Positions 1 through 10,278 of a stretch of 64,000 nt of DNA are shown here, piece after piece. A program made the position numbers and the translations under genes. The stretch is from Rhodospirillaceae bacterium (lineage in GTDB: Bacteria; Pseudomonadota; Alphaproteobacteria; GCA-2721365). The DNA is taken from contig PBKC01000037.1 of NCBI GenBank assembly GCA_002721365.1, positions 45,972-109,971 of the forward strand, in the 5' to 3' direction. How positions within the stretch are numbered: position 1 is the stretch's first letter; the number at the start of each line of letters is the position of its first letter. Below the pieces are notes generated by a model. That model was not told where the DNA came from and ran no database searches. It saw only the letters and a list, made by a program, of their open reading frames with translations.

Positions 1-7
1 TACAGCC

Positions 8-24
8 AGTTTCAGTCTGAAACT
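8..24. promoter_or_regulatory. Perfect palindrome AGTTTCAG-T-CTGAAACT upstream of the GGDEF/EAL gene, in an AT-rich stretch
   Basis: 8-bp perfect arms, 1-nt centre, followed by ACTCATTATCATTTGC; direct reading. Confidence 0.4.
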
Positions 25-92
25 CATTATCATTTGCGGTGAAAATTTGACAATTAGCAATACCAACATGTCCAAAAAATGAACTAGGGGAA

Positions 93-2165
93 ATGAACGA
101 AGGGGCGCAAGGAATACCCGATCGCGGGCCGGCGGACTGGTCTCCGGTCGGTGGCGAAGCAAAGCCGCCCTCAATTGAGCCGGCGCAGGGTCGCCCGGAA
201 TCCAGCAGCGATCCGACTGTCGGTGTCTTCAGCTATCGAGTCGGATTCCTCGCGCTTCTCGGCACGACCCTGCTCGGTGCCGCCGGCTGTGGCTACGGAC
301 TTCTGGTCGGTACCACGTTCGGTGCGCTGAGCTGGTGGGAATGGATCACGGTCCCCACCATGGGCGTCATCTGCGGCGCGTTCGCCCTGGTGCTGCTGGT
401 GACGGGCGAGCGTCATCTGAAGCGTATCGCCGTTGGCGTGATCGTCTGGCTCAGCTTCTATCTTCTCAGCAACACGGCCAATGCTCTCTATTTCCTGCCG
501 GAGAAGCTGACGGCCTTCGTCTACCTGCCATGGATGATGGTTCTCTACGGCTTCATGGCCGCGGTGCTCAGCGCGCGGGCGGGTATCCGGGCCGCATGGG
601 CCGTCTTCCTGGGTGTCGTCGCCATCGCCGTTCCCTTGATCGTCAGCGACCCGGAGTGGCGACCGGGGGTCGAGGCGGGCGACGCACTGATGATCAACAT
701 GTTCGCCCAGGCCGCGTTCATCGCGATGCTTTATGCGATGTCGACCTTCCGGGAGCGCCATGCGGCGACCGAGGCGCGGGCGGAAGCGCTTGCGGAGAGC
801 GCCGCCAAGCTGGCGCGGATGGCGTTTCACGACGTCCTGACGGGGCTTCCCAACCGATCGCTGGTCGAGGACCGGTTGACGAAGGCAATGGCGAGCGCCG
901 AACGGGCCGGAGAGGGCGTTGCCGTCCACTACATCGACCTCGACCACTTCAAGGACGTGAACGACACGCTCGGCCATGCGGCCGGCGACAAGATGCTGCA
1001 GGAAGTGGCTCGGCGGCTGCTCGCGCTGGTGCGCAAGACCGACACGGTCGGCCGTATGGGCGGGGACGAGTTCGTCATCGTCCAGCCGGCACTGCACTCG
1101 GCCCATGATGTGACCGCGCTCGGCCGGCGAATCCTGGCGACGCTGGCGCAGCCGGTGACCGTTGCCTCGACGGCGCTTGCGCCCGGTGCCAGCGTCGGTA
1201 CCACGAGCTACCACTATCCGGCGCCTTTGGCGCCAGGTTCGAAGGCCGACCCGGAAGCCGCTCCGCCCCAGAAATATCCGGCGGATCTTCTCAGTGAAGC
1301 CGATGCCGCCCTGTTCGCGGCCAAGTCGGCGGGCCGGAACATGCAGCGGATGTTCGAGCCGGCCATGCTTGAGGAGGCCGACAAAAGGGTCCGCCTGCGC
1401 AGCGCTCTCCACCGGGCGATCGAGAAGCAGGAGTTCGTGCTCCACTTCCAGCCGCAGGTCGACCTCCGCAACAACACCCTCGTAGCAGCGGAAGCCCTGA
1501 TCCGCTGGGAGGATCCCGAGCACGGATTGAGAGGACCCGGCGACTTCATCGGTGCGCTGGAAGCCTCCGGCGAGATCGTCGCCGTCGGCAACTGGGTCAT
1601 TCAGCGGGCCTGTCTCGCCGCGGCCGGATGGCAGGACAACTCTATCCGCGTGGCGGTGAACGTCTCGCCGGTCCAGCTCGAACGCGGGGATCTGGTTTCG
1701 ATGGTCCGCTCGGCGCTGATCGAAAGCGGCTTGCGGCCCGACCGACTGGAGCTCGAGATCACCGAGAACGTCCTGGCGCGGGCGCAGGAAGCACGAATTC
1801 GGGAGGTGATGCGCGAACTGTCGGAGCTAGGAGTCCGGCTGGCGGTGGACGACTTCGGCACCGGCTATTCGTCGCTGCTCTATCTGCTCGAATTTCCGGT
1901 CGATACGCTGAAGATCGACCGGGCCTTCCTCGCCCAGATCGACTCCCGCAGCGTCGATCGGGCGATCGTGAAGGCCATCATCGCGTTCGCGCGCAGCATC
2001 AATATCGACGTCGTCGCCGAGGGCATCGAACGCGACGCGCAGACCGAATACCTGCTTCAGGAAAGCTGCTGGTATGGTCAGGGCTTCCATCTCGCCCGGC
2101 CGATGACCCATGCCCAGCTCGTCGAGCGATACAGGCTGCAGCAATTCTGGGAAGAGGCGTCCTGA
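93..2165 (+). CDS. Membrane-anchored GGDEF-EAL bifunctional diguanylate cyclase/phosphodiesterase
   Basis: N-terminal multi-TM region; intact GGDEF (MGGDEFVIV), EAL (AAEALIRW) and DDFGTGYSSL motifs in the 690-aa ORF. Confidence 0.93.
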   Translation: MNEGAQGIPDRGPADWSPVGGEAKPPSIEPAQGRPESSSDPTVGVFSYRVGFLALLGTTLLGAAGCGYGLLVGTTFGALSWWEWITVPTMGVICGAFALVLLVTGERHLKRIAVGVIVWLSFYLLSNTANALYFLPEKLTAFVYLPWMMVLYGFMAAVLSARAGIRAAWAVFLGVVAIAVPLIVSDPEWRPGVEAGDALMINMFAQAAFIAMLYAMSTFRERHAATEARAEALAESAAKLARMAFHDVLTGLPNRSLVEDRLTKAMASAERAGEGVAVHYIDLDHFKDVNDTLGHAAGDKMLQEVARRLLALVRKTDTVGRMGGDEFVIVQPALHSAHDVTALGRRILATLAQPVTVASTALAPGASVGTTSYHYPAPLAPGSKADPEAAPPQKYPADLLSEADAALFAAKSAGRNMQRMFEPAMLEEADKRVRLRSALHRAIEKQEFVLHFQPQVDLRNNTLVAAEALIRWEDPEHGLRGPGDFIGALEASGEIVAVGNWVIQRACLAAAGWQDNSIRVAVNVSPVQLERGDLVSMVRSALIESGLRPDRLELEITENVLARAQEARIREVMRELSELGVRLAVDDFGTGYSSLLYLLEFPVDTLKIDRAFLAQIDSRSVDRAIVKAIIAFARSINIDVVAEGIERDAQTEYLLQESCWYGQGFHLARPMTHAQLVERYRLQQFWEEAS

Positions 2166-2172
2166 ACGGTCG

Positions 2173-2634
2173 CTACCGTCCCTGCTGGTGGCTCTTGAGC
2201 TTGGCCTGGACGTCTGCCGCCATGTCCTCCTCGGTGGTCTTGCCGGGCAGGCCGGCGAGGTCGGTGAAGTAGGGCAGGCGGCTCTCGATCCCGTATTGGA
2301 CGGTGGGGACCACCCGAGACGGGTCGTCGAGGCTGCCGAGGGCGACGCCGATGCGGTCGGTGTCGACGTAGCGGAAGCTGAGCGGAGTGCCGCAGGCCGG
2401 GCAGAAGCCGCGCTCTGCGATCGTCGAGCTCATGAACAGGCCGGGCGCACCGGCGGTCCAGGCGAAGTCGGCGTTCTTCACCGAAGCGAGTGGCGCGAAG
2501 AACGATCCGAACGCCTTCTGGCACATGCGGCAGTGGCAGATATGCGGATTGAACGGTTCGGCATAGAGCGCATAGCGCACCGCACCGCACTGGCACCCGC
2601 CGGTCATCACCGGCTCGCGTGCGGTCTCGGCCAT
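2173..2634 (-). CDS. GFA (glutathione-dependent formaldehyde-activating)/CENP-V family protein
   Basis: MTGGCQCGAVRYAL...CHCRMCQKAFGSFFAP... zinc-binding Cys pattern. Confidence 0.85.
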   Translation of the reverse strand: MAETAREPVMTGGCQCGAVRYALYAEPFNPHICHCRMCQKAFGSFFAPLASVKNADFAWTAGAPGLFMSSTIAERGFCPACGTPLSFRYVDTDRIGVALGSLDDPSRVVPTVQYGIESRLPYFTDLAGLPGKTTEEDMAADVQAKLKSHQQGR

Positions 2635-2787
2635 GGTTCCCTCCCTGATCGTGGTTGGTCGGAGGGAGATTAGGGCGGAACCGGCGCCGGGACTACGGTG
2701 CGGAAAGGCCGTCGCGTTACCCCCACCTCACCCCGACCCTCTCCCCCCAATGGGGCGGAGAGGGAGAGGGAAGCCGTGCGCTTCATC

Positions 2788-2920
2788 AAGCCCTCTCCCG
2801 TTGGGGGAGGGTTGGGAGGGGGAACGGCGTTTCAGGTTCGCGCGACGTCGGCAGCGTTCTACGGCATCCTTCCCCCTCCCCGGCTCTCCCCCTGGCGGGA
2901 GAGGGAGATTTCTGGAGGGG
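2788..2920. repeat. Composite GC-rich hairpin repeat (CCCTCTCCC...GGGAGAGGG type), copy A
   Basis: Reverse complement closely matches 6025-6152 at both ends (CTCCAGAAA..CCGCCAGGGGGAG..CCGGGGAGGGGGAAGG and CCCTCCCAACCCTCCC..CGGGAGAGGGCTT). Confidence 0.8.
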
Positions 2921-2931
2921 AAAGGTGGCGG

Positions 2932-3876
2932 CTACCCCTCCGCGTCGAGGCCGGTGAGGTTGCGGGCGAAGGCGCGGGCTTCGAAGGGGCGGAGGTCCTC
3001 GGCGGTTTCGCCGACCCCGACCGCGTGGATCGGGAGGCCGAAGCGCTCGGCGAGCGACACCACCACCCCGCCGCGGGCGGTGCCGTCGAGCTTGGTGACG
3101 ACGAGGCCGGTGACGCCGGCGATCTCGCGGAAGATCTCGACCTGGCGGTGGGCGTTCTGGCCCGTCGTCGCGTCCAGGACCAGCAGGGTCGCGTGCGGCG
3201 CCTCGTCGTCGATCTTGTGGATCACCCGGACGACCTTGGTGAGCTCGGCCATCAGGTCGGCCTTGTTGTGCAGGCGCCCGGCCGTGTCGATCAGCAGCAC
3301 GTCGCGCCCTTCCTTCCGTGCCTGGGTGAGGGCGTCGTAGACGAGGCCGGCGGCATCGGCCCCGGTATCGCGGGCGATCACCGGCGCGCCGGTCCGTTCC
3401 CCCCACACCTGAAGCTGCTCGATCGCAGCGGCGCGGAAGGTGTCGCCGGCCGCCAGCATCACCGACTTGCCGGCATCGCGGAAATGCCTGGCGAGCTTGC
3501 CGATCGTCGTCGTCTTGCCGGTGCCGTTGACCCCCACCACCAGCACGACGAACGGCTTGCGGGCGGGATCGGCCACCAGCGGTTGGGCGACGGGGGCCAG
3601 CGTCTTCTCGATCTCGTCGGCGACGAAGCCTTTGATCTCCTCAGGCGTCACTTCCTTGTCGTAGCGGCTTTTGGCCAGCGCCGCCGTCACCTTGGCCGCC
3701 GTCGGCGCGCCGAGATCGGCGGCGATCAGCAGTTCCTCCAGCTCCTCCAGCGCCTCGTCGTCCAGCCGACGCTTGGTAAAGAGGCCGGTGATGCCGCCGG
3801 TGAGCGACTGGGCGGAGCGGCTGAGGCCGGCACGGAGCCGCCCGAGCCAGCCCTTGGGCTTCGTCTCGGTGGTCAT
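2932..3876 (-). CDS. ftsY: Signal recognition particle receptor FtsY
   Basis: SRP GTPase: [45 protein letters not shown]. Confidence 0.97.
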   Translation of the reverse strand: MTTETKPKGWLGRLRAGLSRSAQSLTGGITGLFTKRRLDDEALEELEELLIAADLGAPTAAKVTAALAKSRYDKEVTPEEIKGFVADEIEKTLAPVAQPLVADPARKPFVVLVVGVNGTGKTTTIGKLARHFRDAGKSVMLAAGDTFRAAAIEQLQVWGERTGAPVIARDTGADAAGLVYDALTQARKEGRDVLLIDTAGRLHNKADLMAELTKVVRVIHKIDDEAPHATLLVLDATTGQNAHRQVEIFREIAGVTGLVVTKLDGTARGGVVVSLAERFGLPIHAVGVGETAEDLRPFEARAFARNLTGLDAEG

Positions 3877-5138
3877 AGGATGCTTCCCGTGAGCTCGGTT
3901 CCGTCGTGGCCGGTGACCCGTGCCGCCACTACAGCGCCGGGGGCCAGGTCCTCCGCATCGACGCGGATCGGCGCGAAATGCTCGGTTCGGCCCAGGGACT
4001 CCTTCTCGACCAGCACCGCGACTTCGCCACCGACCAGCCGGTCGAGCAGGCGCCGGAGGCCGGCGTCCCCGACCTCGCGCAGCATCGCCGCGCGCGCCTT
4101 GCGGACGTCGCCCGGCACCTGCGGCATGCGCGCGGCGGGGGTTCCCGGCCGCGGCGAATAGGGGAAGACGTGGAGGTAGGCGAGGTCCAGTTCCTCGACC
4201 AGGGCGAGGGTGTTGGCGAACATCGCCTCGTCCTCGGTGGGGAAGCCGGCGATCAGGTCGGCGCCGAACGCGGCTTCCGGCCGTACGGCCCGCACCGCCC
4301 GGCAGAAGCCGATGGCGTCGTCGCGGCTGTGCCGGCGCTTCATCCGCTTCAGCACCATGTCGTCGCCGGCCTGGAGGCTTAAGTGCAGATGCGGCATCAG
4401 CCTGGGCTCGTCAGCGATCAGGCGCATCAGGTCGTCGTCGATCTCCGCCGGATCGACCGAGGAGAGGCGAAGGCGCGGAAGCTCCGGCACCGCGGCGAGG
4501 ATGCGGCGGGTCATCTGGCCCAGCGTCGGCGTGCCCGGCAGGTCGGCGCCGTAGGCGGTGATGTCGACGCCGGTCAGCACCACTTCCCGGTAGCCGTTAG
4601 CGACCAGCCCGCGGATTTCGGTGGCGATCTGGCCCATCGGTACGCTGCGGCTGTTGCCGCGGCCATAGGGAATCACGCAGAAGGTGCAGCGGTGGTCGCA
4701 GCCGGTCTGCACCTGGACGAAGGCCCGCGCCCGGCCGTCGAAGCCGGCGACGAGGTGGGAGGCGGTCTCGGTGACCGAGAAGATGTCGTTCACCGCGACG
4801 GCGGGTCCGTCGGGCGCGAAGGCCTGGGGCTCCAGCTTCTCGATATTGCCGAGCACGCGGTCGACCTCGGGCATCGCCGCATAGCCGCCGCCGTCGATCT
4901 GGGCGCCGCAGCCGGTGACGATGATGCGGGCGTCGGGGCGGGCGCGCCGTGCCCGCCGGATCGCCTGCCGTGCCTGGCGCTCGGCCTCGGCGGTGACGGC
5001 GCAGGTGTTGACGATGACCGCGTTCTCCAGCCCCGCCGCGGCCGCGTTCCGCCGCATCACTTCGGACTCATAAGTGTTGAGCCGGCAGCCGAAAGTGACG
5101 ATCTCGACGCCCTGCTCTTGCGTGGCGGCAGTGCTCAC
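3873..5138 (-). CDS. mtaB: tRNA t6A37 methylthiotransferase MtaB (radical SAM)
   Basis: [33 protein letters not shown] radical SAM motif, C-terminal TRAM-like region; GTG start overlaps dapF stop. Confidence 0.93.
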   Translation of the reverse strand: MSTAATQEQGVEIVTFGCRLNTYESEVMRRNAAAAGLENAVIVNTCAVTAEAERQARQAIRRARRARPDARIIVTGCGAQIDGGGYAAMPEVDRVLGNIEKLEPQAFAPDGPAVAVNDIFSVTETASHLVAGFDGRARAFVQVQTGCDHRCTFCVIPYGRGNSRSVPMGQIATEIRGLVANGYREVVLTGVDITAYGADLPGTPTLGQMTRRILAAVPELPRLRLSSVDPAEIDDDLMRLIADEPRLMPHLHLSLQAGDDMVLKRMKRRHSRDDAIGFCRAVRAVRPEAAFGADLIAGFPTEDEAMFANTLALVEELDLAYLHVFPYSPRPGTPAARMPQVPGDVRKARAAMLREVGDAGLRRLLDRLVGGEVAVLVEKESLGRTEHFAPIRVDAEDLAPGAVVAARVTGHDGTELTGSIL

Positions 5139-5968
5139 GGCAGCAGGTCCGGGGCCAGGACGCCCATGAAGCTCACCGCCACCGGGCCGGTCATATAGAC
5201 GTGGCCGTCCTCGTCCGCTTCCCATTCGATCGACAGGCTGCCGCCGTCGATGACGATCTCGGCGCTGCGCCCGGTGAGGCCGCGTCGGCTCGCCGCGACC
5301 AGCGCCGCGCAGGCCCCCGTCCCGCAGGCGCGGGTCAGGCCGGCACCGCGCTCCCATACCCTCAGGCGAATACGGTCCGGCGCCTGGACCTCGGCGACGC
5401 CGATATTGGCACGTTCGGGGAACAAGGGGTGATGCTCCAGTCCCGGCCCCAGCGCGGCGATGTCGATGCGGGTGACGTCGTCGACGAAGAACACCGCGTG
5501 TGGGTTCCCCATGCTCACCCCCACCGGGTCGGTGAGCGGCCCGGACTCGAGGCCGAGATGCAGCGTGTCGCGCTCCTCGGCCAGGGGAATGTCGCGCCAG
5601 TCATAGCGCGGCGGCCCCATGTCGATGCGGATTCGCCCCGGGCCGGCGACGGTGGCGCTCAAAGGGCCGCTCGCGGTCTCGATGACGGCGCTGTCCTGTC
5701 CGCCCTCGTGCAGCACCACCCAGCCGACGCAGCGCGCGGCATTGCCGCAGGCCCCGACCTCGCCGCCGTCGGCGTTGTAGATGCGCATGAAGACGTCGGC
5801 GTCGTCCGAGGGCTCCAGCACGATCAACTGGTCGCAGCCGACGCCGGTATGCCGGTCGGCCAGCGCCCGCACCCGCTCCTCGTTCAGGTCGACAGGGCGC
5901 GTGCGGTCGTCGAGAACGACGAAGTCGTTCCCCAGCCCGTGCATCTTCATGAAAGGGTGGCCGTCCAT
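5135..5968 (-). CDS. dapF: Diaminopimelate epimerase
   Basis: [43 protein letters not shown] motifs. Confidence 0.96.
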   Translation of the reverse strand: MDGHPFMKMHGLGNDFVVLDDRTRPVDLNEERVRALADRHTGVGCDQLIVLEPSDDADVFMRIYNADGGEVGACGNAARCVGWVVLHEGGQDSAVIETASGPLSATVAGPGRIRIDMGPPRYDWRDIPLAEERDTLHLGLESGPLTDPVGVSMGNPHAVFFVDDVTRIDIAALGPGLEHHPLFPERANIGVAEVQAPDRIRLRVWERGAGLTRACGTGACAALVAASRRGLTGRSAEIVIDGGSLSIEWEADEDGHVYMTGPVAVSFMGVLAPDLLP

Positions 5969-6024
5969 GCGCCGCTTATATGGCCCAACGCCCCCGCCCG
6001 TCCAACCGCCATTTACTCTTTCCG

Positions 6025-6152
6025 CCCTCCAGAAAGTCCCTCTACCGCCAGGGGGAGGGCCGGGGAGGGGGAAGGAAGCCGCAACGGACATTGCCGACTC
6101 CGCTCCCACCGCCGGTCCCTCTCCCAACCCTCCCTCAGCGGGAGAGGGCTTG
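6025..6152. repeat. Composite GC-rich hairpin repeat, copy B (inverted relative to 2788-2920)
   Basis: See copy A. Confidence 0.8.
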
Positions 6153-6191
6153 AACGGAGCGCGTCTCCGAGAGCGATAGCCCATCCCCCAT

Positions 6192-6262
6192 CGTCGCCCC
6201 CGCGCAGGCGGGGGCCCAGCAAGCGGCGCGGCCTCTGGGTTCCCGCCTACGCGGGAACGACG
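6192..6262. repeat. REP-like doublet (CGTCG..CCCCGCGCAGGCGGGG..CCCAG/CTGGG..TCCCGCCTACGCGGGA..ACGACG)
   Basis: Two hairpins facing each other; same type as 16681-16773 and 49376-49691. Confidence 0.8.
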
Positions 6263-6321
6263 AACGACACGGGTGGCGAACCCGCTACAATCGCCTCATC
6301 CCCCACCGGACCCGCCATCCG

Positions 6322-6810
6322 ATGCCCCAGCCCGCCCACAGCCAGATCCGCCCCTACCGGTCCGACGACGCCCCGGCCCTCTCCGCCCTCTACCGGCGTT
6401 CGGTGGAAGTCCTCGGCCCCCGCCATTACACGCCCGCGCAGGTCGCCGCCTGGGCCTCGCTCACCCCAGACCCCGAAGCGATGCATGCCCGATGCGCCGG
6501 CCCCGGCCGCGCTGCCCTGGTTGCGGTGGACGCGGCCGACCGCCCGGTCGCCTTCGCCGTGCTGGAATCTGATGGCCACATCGACCTCTTCTATGCCGCC
6601 CCGGAAGCCGCCGGCAGCGGCACGGCCACAGCACTCTTGTGCGCTGTGGAAGGGGAGGCACGAGAGCTGGGGGGTGCCGCTCTTCATGTCGAGGCGAGCG
6701 AAGGAGCGAGGAGCCTATTCCTGAAGCGGGGCTTCGCGACTGTCGCTCGGCGAGACTTCGAGGTTGGGAATGTGGCCATCCACAACTACGCGATGCGCAA
6801 GCCGAGCTAG
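6322..6810 (+). CDS. GNAT family N-acetyltransferase
   Basis: IRPYRSDDAPALSALYRRSV... GSGTATALLCAVEGEARELGGAALHVEASEGARSLFLKRGF. Confidence 0.88.
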   Translation: MPQPAHSQIRPYRSDDAPALSALYRRSVEVLGPRHYTPAQVAAWASLTPDPEAMHARCAGPGRAALVAVDAADRPVAFAVLESDGHIDLFYAAPEAAGSGTATALLCAVEGEARELGGAALHVEASEGARSLFLKRGFATVARRDFEVGNVAIHNYAMRKPS

Positions 6811-6828
6811 CGAGAAACCGCCCATCAT

Positions 6829-6923
6829 CGTCGTCGCGAGGAGCGTGGTGACGAAGCGATCCAGTCTCCCAGAGCCGCGCCGGCTCGCTGGATCGCCGCG
6901 GCTCTTCGGGCCTCGCGATGACG
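6829..6923. repeat. REP-like doublet (CGTCGTCGCGAGGAGCG..GCGATCCAG / CTGGATCGC..CCTCGCGATGACG)
   Basis: Large inverted repeat between GNAT gene and ffh; related copy at 63496-63573. Confidence 0.8.
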
Positions 6924-7057
6924 GTGATGGATGGTCCCCCGACTTGACTCCTCAACCCACCGGCGTTATGTGCTGCCTGCTGCGGGCACGGCCCCCTATG
7001 GGCCGGGGTCCCGCTGCGCTTTGGCGCATGATCAACTGTCCGGGTAGAGACTAGAGT

Positions 7058-8407
7058 ATGTTCGAGACCCTGTCGGGCCGGCTGGGTGACGTTTTCGACC
7101 GTCTGCGCAAGCGTGGGTCTCTGAGCGAGGCCGACGTCACCGCGGCGCTGCGCGAGGTGCGCGTGGCGTTGCTGGAGGCCGACGTCGCGCTGCCGGTGGT
7201 CAAGAGCTTCGTCGACAAGGTGCGGAACCGCGCCGTCGGAAGCGAGGTCCTGCGCAGCGTCACGCCCGGCCAGATGGTGGTCAAGATCGTCCACGACCAG
7301 CTGGTCGAGATGCTGGGCGCGGAGGCGAGCGACCTCGACCTCGAGGTGGTGCCGCCGGCGGTGATCATGCTGGTCGGCCTTCAGGGCTCGGGTAAGACGA
7401 CGACCACCGCGAAGATCGGCCGCCGCCTCGCCAAGCGCGACAAGAAGAAGGTCATGCTGGCCTCGCTCGACGTGCAGCGCCCGGCGGCGCAGGAGCAGCT
7501 CGCGGTTCTCGGCGAGCAGGCCGAAGTGAACACCCTGCCGATCGTCAAGGGCGAGACCCCGGCGACGATTGCCAAGCGGGCGATGCAGGCGGCACGCTTC
7601 GGCGGCTACGACGTGGTGCTGCTGGATACCGCCGGACGTTTGCATATCGACGAGGCGCTGATGAGCGAGCTCGTCGAGGTGCGCGATATCTCGAAGCCCG
7701 CCGAGACCCTGCTGGTCGCCGATTCGCTGACTGGCCAGGACGCGGTTAATATCGCCCAGCAGTTCAACGATCGGATCGGCCTGTCGGGCATCGTGCTGAC
7801 CCGCGTCGACGGCGACGGACGCGGCGGCGCGGCCTTGAGCATGCGCGCGGTCACCGGCTGCCCGATCAAGCTGGTCGGTGTCGGCGAGCGGCTGGACGCG
7901 CTGGAAGGCTTCCACCCCGACCGCATCGCGTCCCGCATCCTCGGCATGGGCGACGTGGTGTCGCTGGTCGAGAAGGCGGCCGAGTCGATCGAGCAGGAAG
8001 AGGCAGAGAAGCTCGCCCGCAAGATGCAGAAGGGCGGCTTCGACCTCGACGACTTCGCCAGCCAGATCCGCCAGATGCGCAAGCTCGGCGGCATGGGCGG
8101 GTTGATGGGCATGCTGCCCGGGGTCGGCAAGATGAAGAAGCAGCTGGCCGGCGCCAATGTCGACGACAGCATTCTGGTGAAGACGGAGGCGATCATCAGC
8201 TCGATGACGCCGACCGAGCGCCGCAACGCCAAGGTCATTCACGCATCGCGCAAACGCCGCATCGCCGCCGGGTCGGGGACGACGGTGCAGGACGTGAACC
8301 GGGTCCTCAAGCAGTACAAGGACCTGAGCGTGATGATGAAGAAGGTCAACAAGATGGGGCAGAAGGGTCTCATGCGGCACGGGCTTCAGGGCCTGATGCC
8401 GCGATAG
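7058..8407 (+). CDS. ffh: Signal recognition particle protein Ffh (SRP54)
   Basis: [35 protein letters not shown], Met-rich M domain ([19 protein letters not shown]). Confidence 0.98.
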   Translation: MFETLSGRLGDVFDRLRKRGSLSEADVTAALREVRVALLEADVALPVVKSFVDKVRNRAVGSEVLRSVTPGQMVVKIVHDQLVEMLGAEASDLDLEVVPPAVIMLVGLQGSGKTTTTAKIGRRLAKRDKKKVMLASLDVQRPAAQEQLAVLGEQAEVNTLPIVKGETPATIAKRAMQAARFGGYDVVLLDTAGRLHIDEALMSELVEVRDISKPAETLLVADSLTGQDAVNIAQQFNDRIGLSGIVLTRVDGDGRGGAALSMRAVTGCPIKLVGVGERLDALEGFHPDRIASRILGMGDVVSLVEKAAESIEQEEAEKLARKMQKGGFDLDDFASQIRQMRKLGGMGGLMGMLPGVGKMKKQLAGANVDDSILVKTEAIISSMTPTERRNAKVIHASRKRRIAAGSGTTVQDVNRVLKQYKDLSVMMKKVNKMGQKGLMRHGLQGLMPR

Positions 8408-8480
8408 CCGCTCTTCAACCCGGCCCCATTCCCTGATACGTAGCAGCCCTTATTTCGAGAACCGGAGGACCAGGACCCCT

Positions 8481-8927
8481 ATGCCTTTGAGGATTCGGCT
8501 CAGCCGCGCCGGCGCACGCAAGCGTCCGCACTACCGTATCGTCGTCGCCGATTCGCGGAGCCCCCGCGACGGCCGCTTCATCGAGAAGCTCGGCACCTAC
8601 AACCCGCTGCTGGAGCGCGAGCACCCGGAACGCCTGAAGGTGGACGGCGAGCGCGCCAAGTACTGGCTCGGCCAGGGCGCCCAGGCGTCGGAGCGGGTGC
8701 AGGTTCTGTTGGGTACGGCCCAGGTCATCGAGCCGCCGGCCCACCGCGAGCGCCCGCAGAAGAGCAAGCCCAAGGCCAAGGCGCAGGAGCGCCTGAAGGA
8801 AGCGGCGGATCGCGCCGAGGCGGCGGCCAAGGCCAAGGCCGAGGCGGAAGCCGCGCCGGCCGAGGAAGCGGCTCCGGCGGAGGAGGCTCCGGCCGAAGAG
8901 GCCCAGGCCGAGGGCGGCGCCGCCTGA
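8481..8927 (+). CDS. rpsP: 30S ribosomal protein S16 with Ala/Glu-rich C-terminal extension
   Basis: [43 protein letters not shown]. Confidence 0.97.
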   Translation: MPLRIRLSRAGARKRPHYRIVVADSRSPRDGRFIEKLGTYNPLLEREHPERLKVDGERAKYWLGQGAQASERVQVLLGTAQVIEPPAHRERPQKSKPKAKAQERLKEAADRAEAAAKAKAEAEAAPAEEAAPAEEAPAEEAQAEGGAA

Positions 8928-8940
8928 TCGACGCCCGGTC

Positions 8941-9522
8941 ATGGCGCGGGACGGCGCGGCCGACCGCCTGATCCTGGTCGGCGCGGTCACCGCGCCCCAC
9001 GGCGTTCAGGGCGCGGTCAAGGTCAAGAGCTTCACCGCCGATCCCGAGGCGCTGGCGGTTCTGCCCCTCCACGATCAGGAGGGGCGGCGGGTCCGGCTCA
9101 AGGTCCTCTCGGCGCGGGGTGACGTCCTGATCGCCCGAATTGCCGGGACGAGTGACAGGAACGCGGCCGAGCGGTTGAGGGGCACCCGGCTGTTCGTCCC
9201 GCGCGAGGCGCTGGACGAGCCTGACGAGGACGAGTTCTACCATGCCGACCTGATCGGGCTTCGCGCCGAGCGCGCCGACGGATCGCTGGTAGGGACGGTC
9301 GCGGCGATGCACGATTTCGGTGCCGGCGATCTCGTCGAGGTGAAGACCGAGGCCGGCAAGGCGGTGCTTCTGCCGTTCGACCGCGACACGGTGCCGGTGG
9401 TCGACGTGGCCGGTGGGCGGCTGGTGGTCGACCCGCCGCACGGTCTGATCGATGGCGAGGACGGGGCCCCGGAGGAAGGCGCGCCCGACGGCGAAGACGG
9501 CGAGGACGGGACGGAACGGTGA
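8941..9522 (+). CDS. rimM: Ribosome maturation factor RimM
   Basis: [42 protein letters not shown]; position between rpsP and trmD. Confidence 0.94.
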   Translation: MARDGAADRLILVGAVTAPHGVQGAVKVKSFTADPEALAVLPLHDQEGRRVRLKVLSARGDVLIARIAGTSDRNAAERLRGTRLFVPREALDEPDEDEFYHADLIGLRAERADGSLVGTVAAMHDFGAGDLVEVKTEAGKAVLLPFDRDTVPVVDVAGGRLVVDPPHGLIDGEDGAPEEGAPDGEDGEDGTER

Positions 9523-10274
9523 GCGGGGAGACGGCAGCGGGTCGCCCGGCCTGGACGGTATCGGTGCTGACGATCTTCCCGGAGATGTTTCCGGGGCCGC
9601 TCGGCGCCTCGATTGCCGGCCGGGCGCTCGAAGAGGGCGTCTGGGGACTGGAAACGGTGGACATCCGCGCTTTCGCGCGCGATAAACACCGCTCGGTCGA
9701 CGACGCTCCGTTCGGGGGCGGGCCGGGGATGGTGATGCGCCCCGACGTGCTGGCCGATGCCATCGATGCCGCCCGGTCTGGGGCTGAGGGAGAGCGACTG
9801 GTCTACCTCACGCCGCGGGGGCGGCGTCTCGATCAGGCCCTGGTCCGCTCGCTCGCTACGGCGCCGCGGGTGGTGGTCTTATGCGGGCGCTTCGAAGGCA
9901 TCGACGAGCGTGTCATCGAGGTGTGCGGCCTGGAGGAGATCAGCATCGGCGACTTCGTCCTGTCGGGCGGGGAGCCGGCGGCGATTGCCTTGATCGACGC
10001 CTGCGTGCGGTTGCTTCCCGGCGTGGTCGGCGACGAGCAGGGGCTGGTCGAGGAGAGTTTCGAAGGGGATCTCCTGGAGTATCCCCACTATACGCGGCCC
10101 CGCGAATGGCGCGGGCTCGCGGTGCCGGAGGTTCTGCTGTCCGGCAATCACGAGTTGATCCGTGCGTGGCGGCGCGCGGAGGCGGAAAGGATCACCAAGG
10201 CGCGCCGCGCCGATCTGTGGAGCCGGTACGTCACCGCCTGGACGTCGGGCGGCAAGAGGGAAGTCGAGGACTAG
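9519..10274 (+). CDS. trmD: tRNA (guanine-N1)-methyltransferase TrmD
   Basis: [48 protein letters not shown]. Confidence 0.97.
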   Translation: MSGETAAGRPAWTVSVLTIFPEMFPGPLGASIAGRALEEGVWGLETVDIRAFARDKHRSVDDAPFGGGPGMVMRPDVLADAIDAARSGAEGERLVYLTPRGRRLDQALVRSLATAPRVVVLCGRFEGIDERVIEVCGLEEISIGDFVLSGGEPAAIALIDACVRLLPGVVGDEQGLVEESFEGDLLEYPHYTRPREWRGLAVPEVLLSGNHELIRAWRRAEAERITKARRADLWSRYVTAWTSGGKREVED

Positions 10275-10278
10275 AGCG

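Noticed and set aside
2698-4161. 487-aa plus ORF over the hairpin repeat and antisense of ftsY
   Set aside because: Repeat-derived start and shadow of ftsY/mtaB; no domain.
6985-7010. Palindrome CGGCCCCCTATGGGCCG before ffh as a possible 4.5S RNA (ffs)
   Set aside because: Lacks the conserved SRP RNA tetraloop/GGUCAGGUCCGGAAGGAAGCAG motif; too short.
6461-8380. 639-aa antisense ORF opposite ffh
   Set aside because: Same artefact; no recognisable domain.
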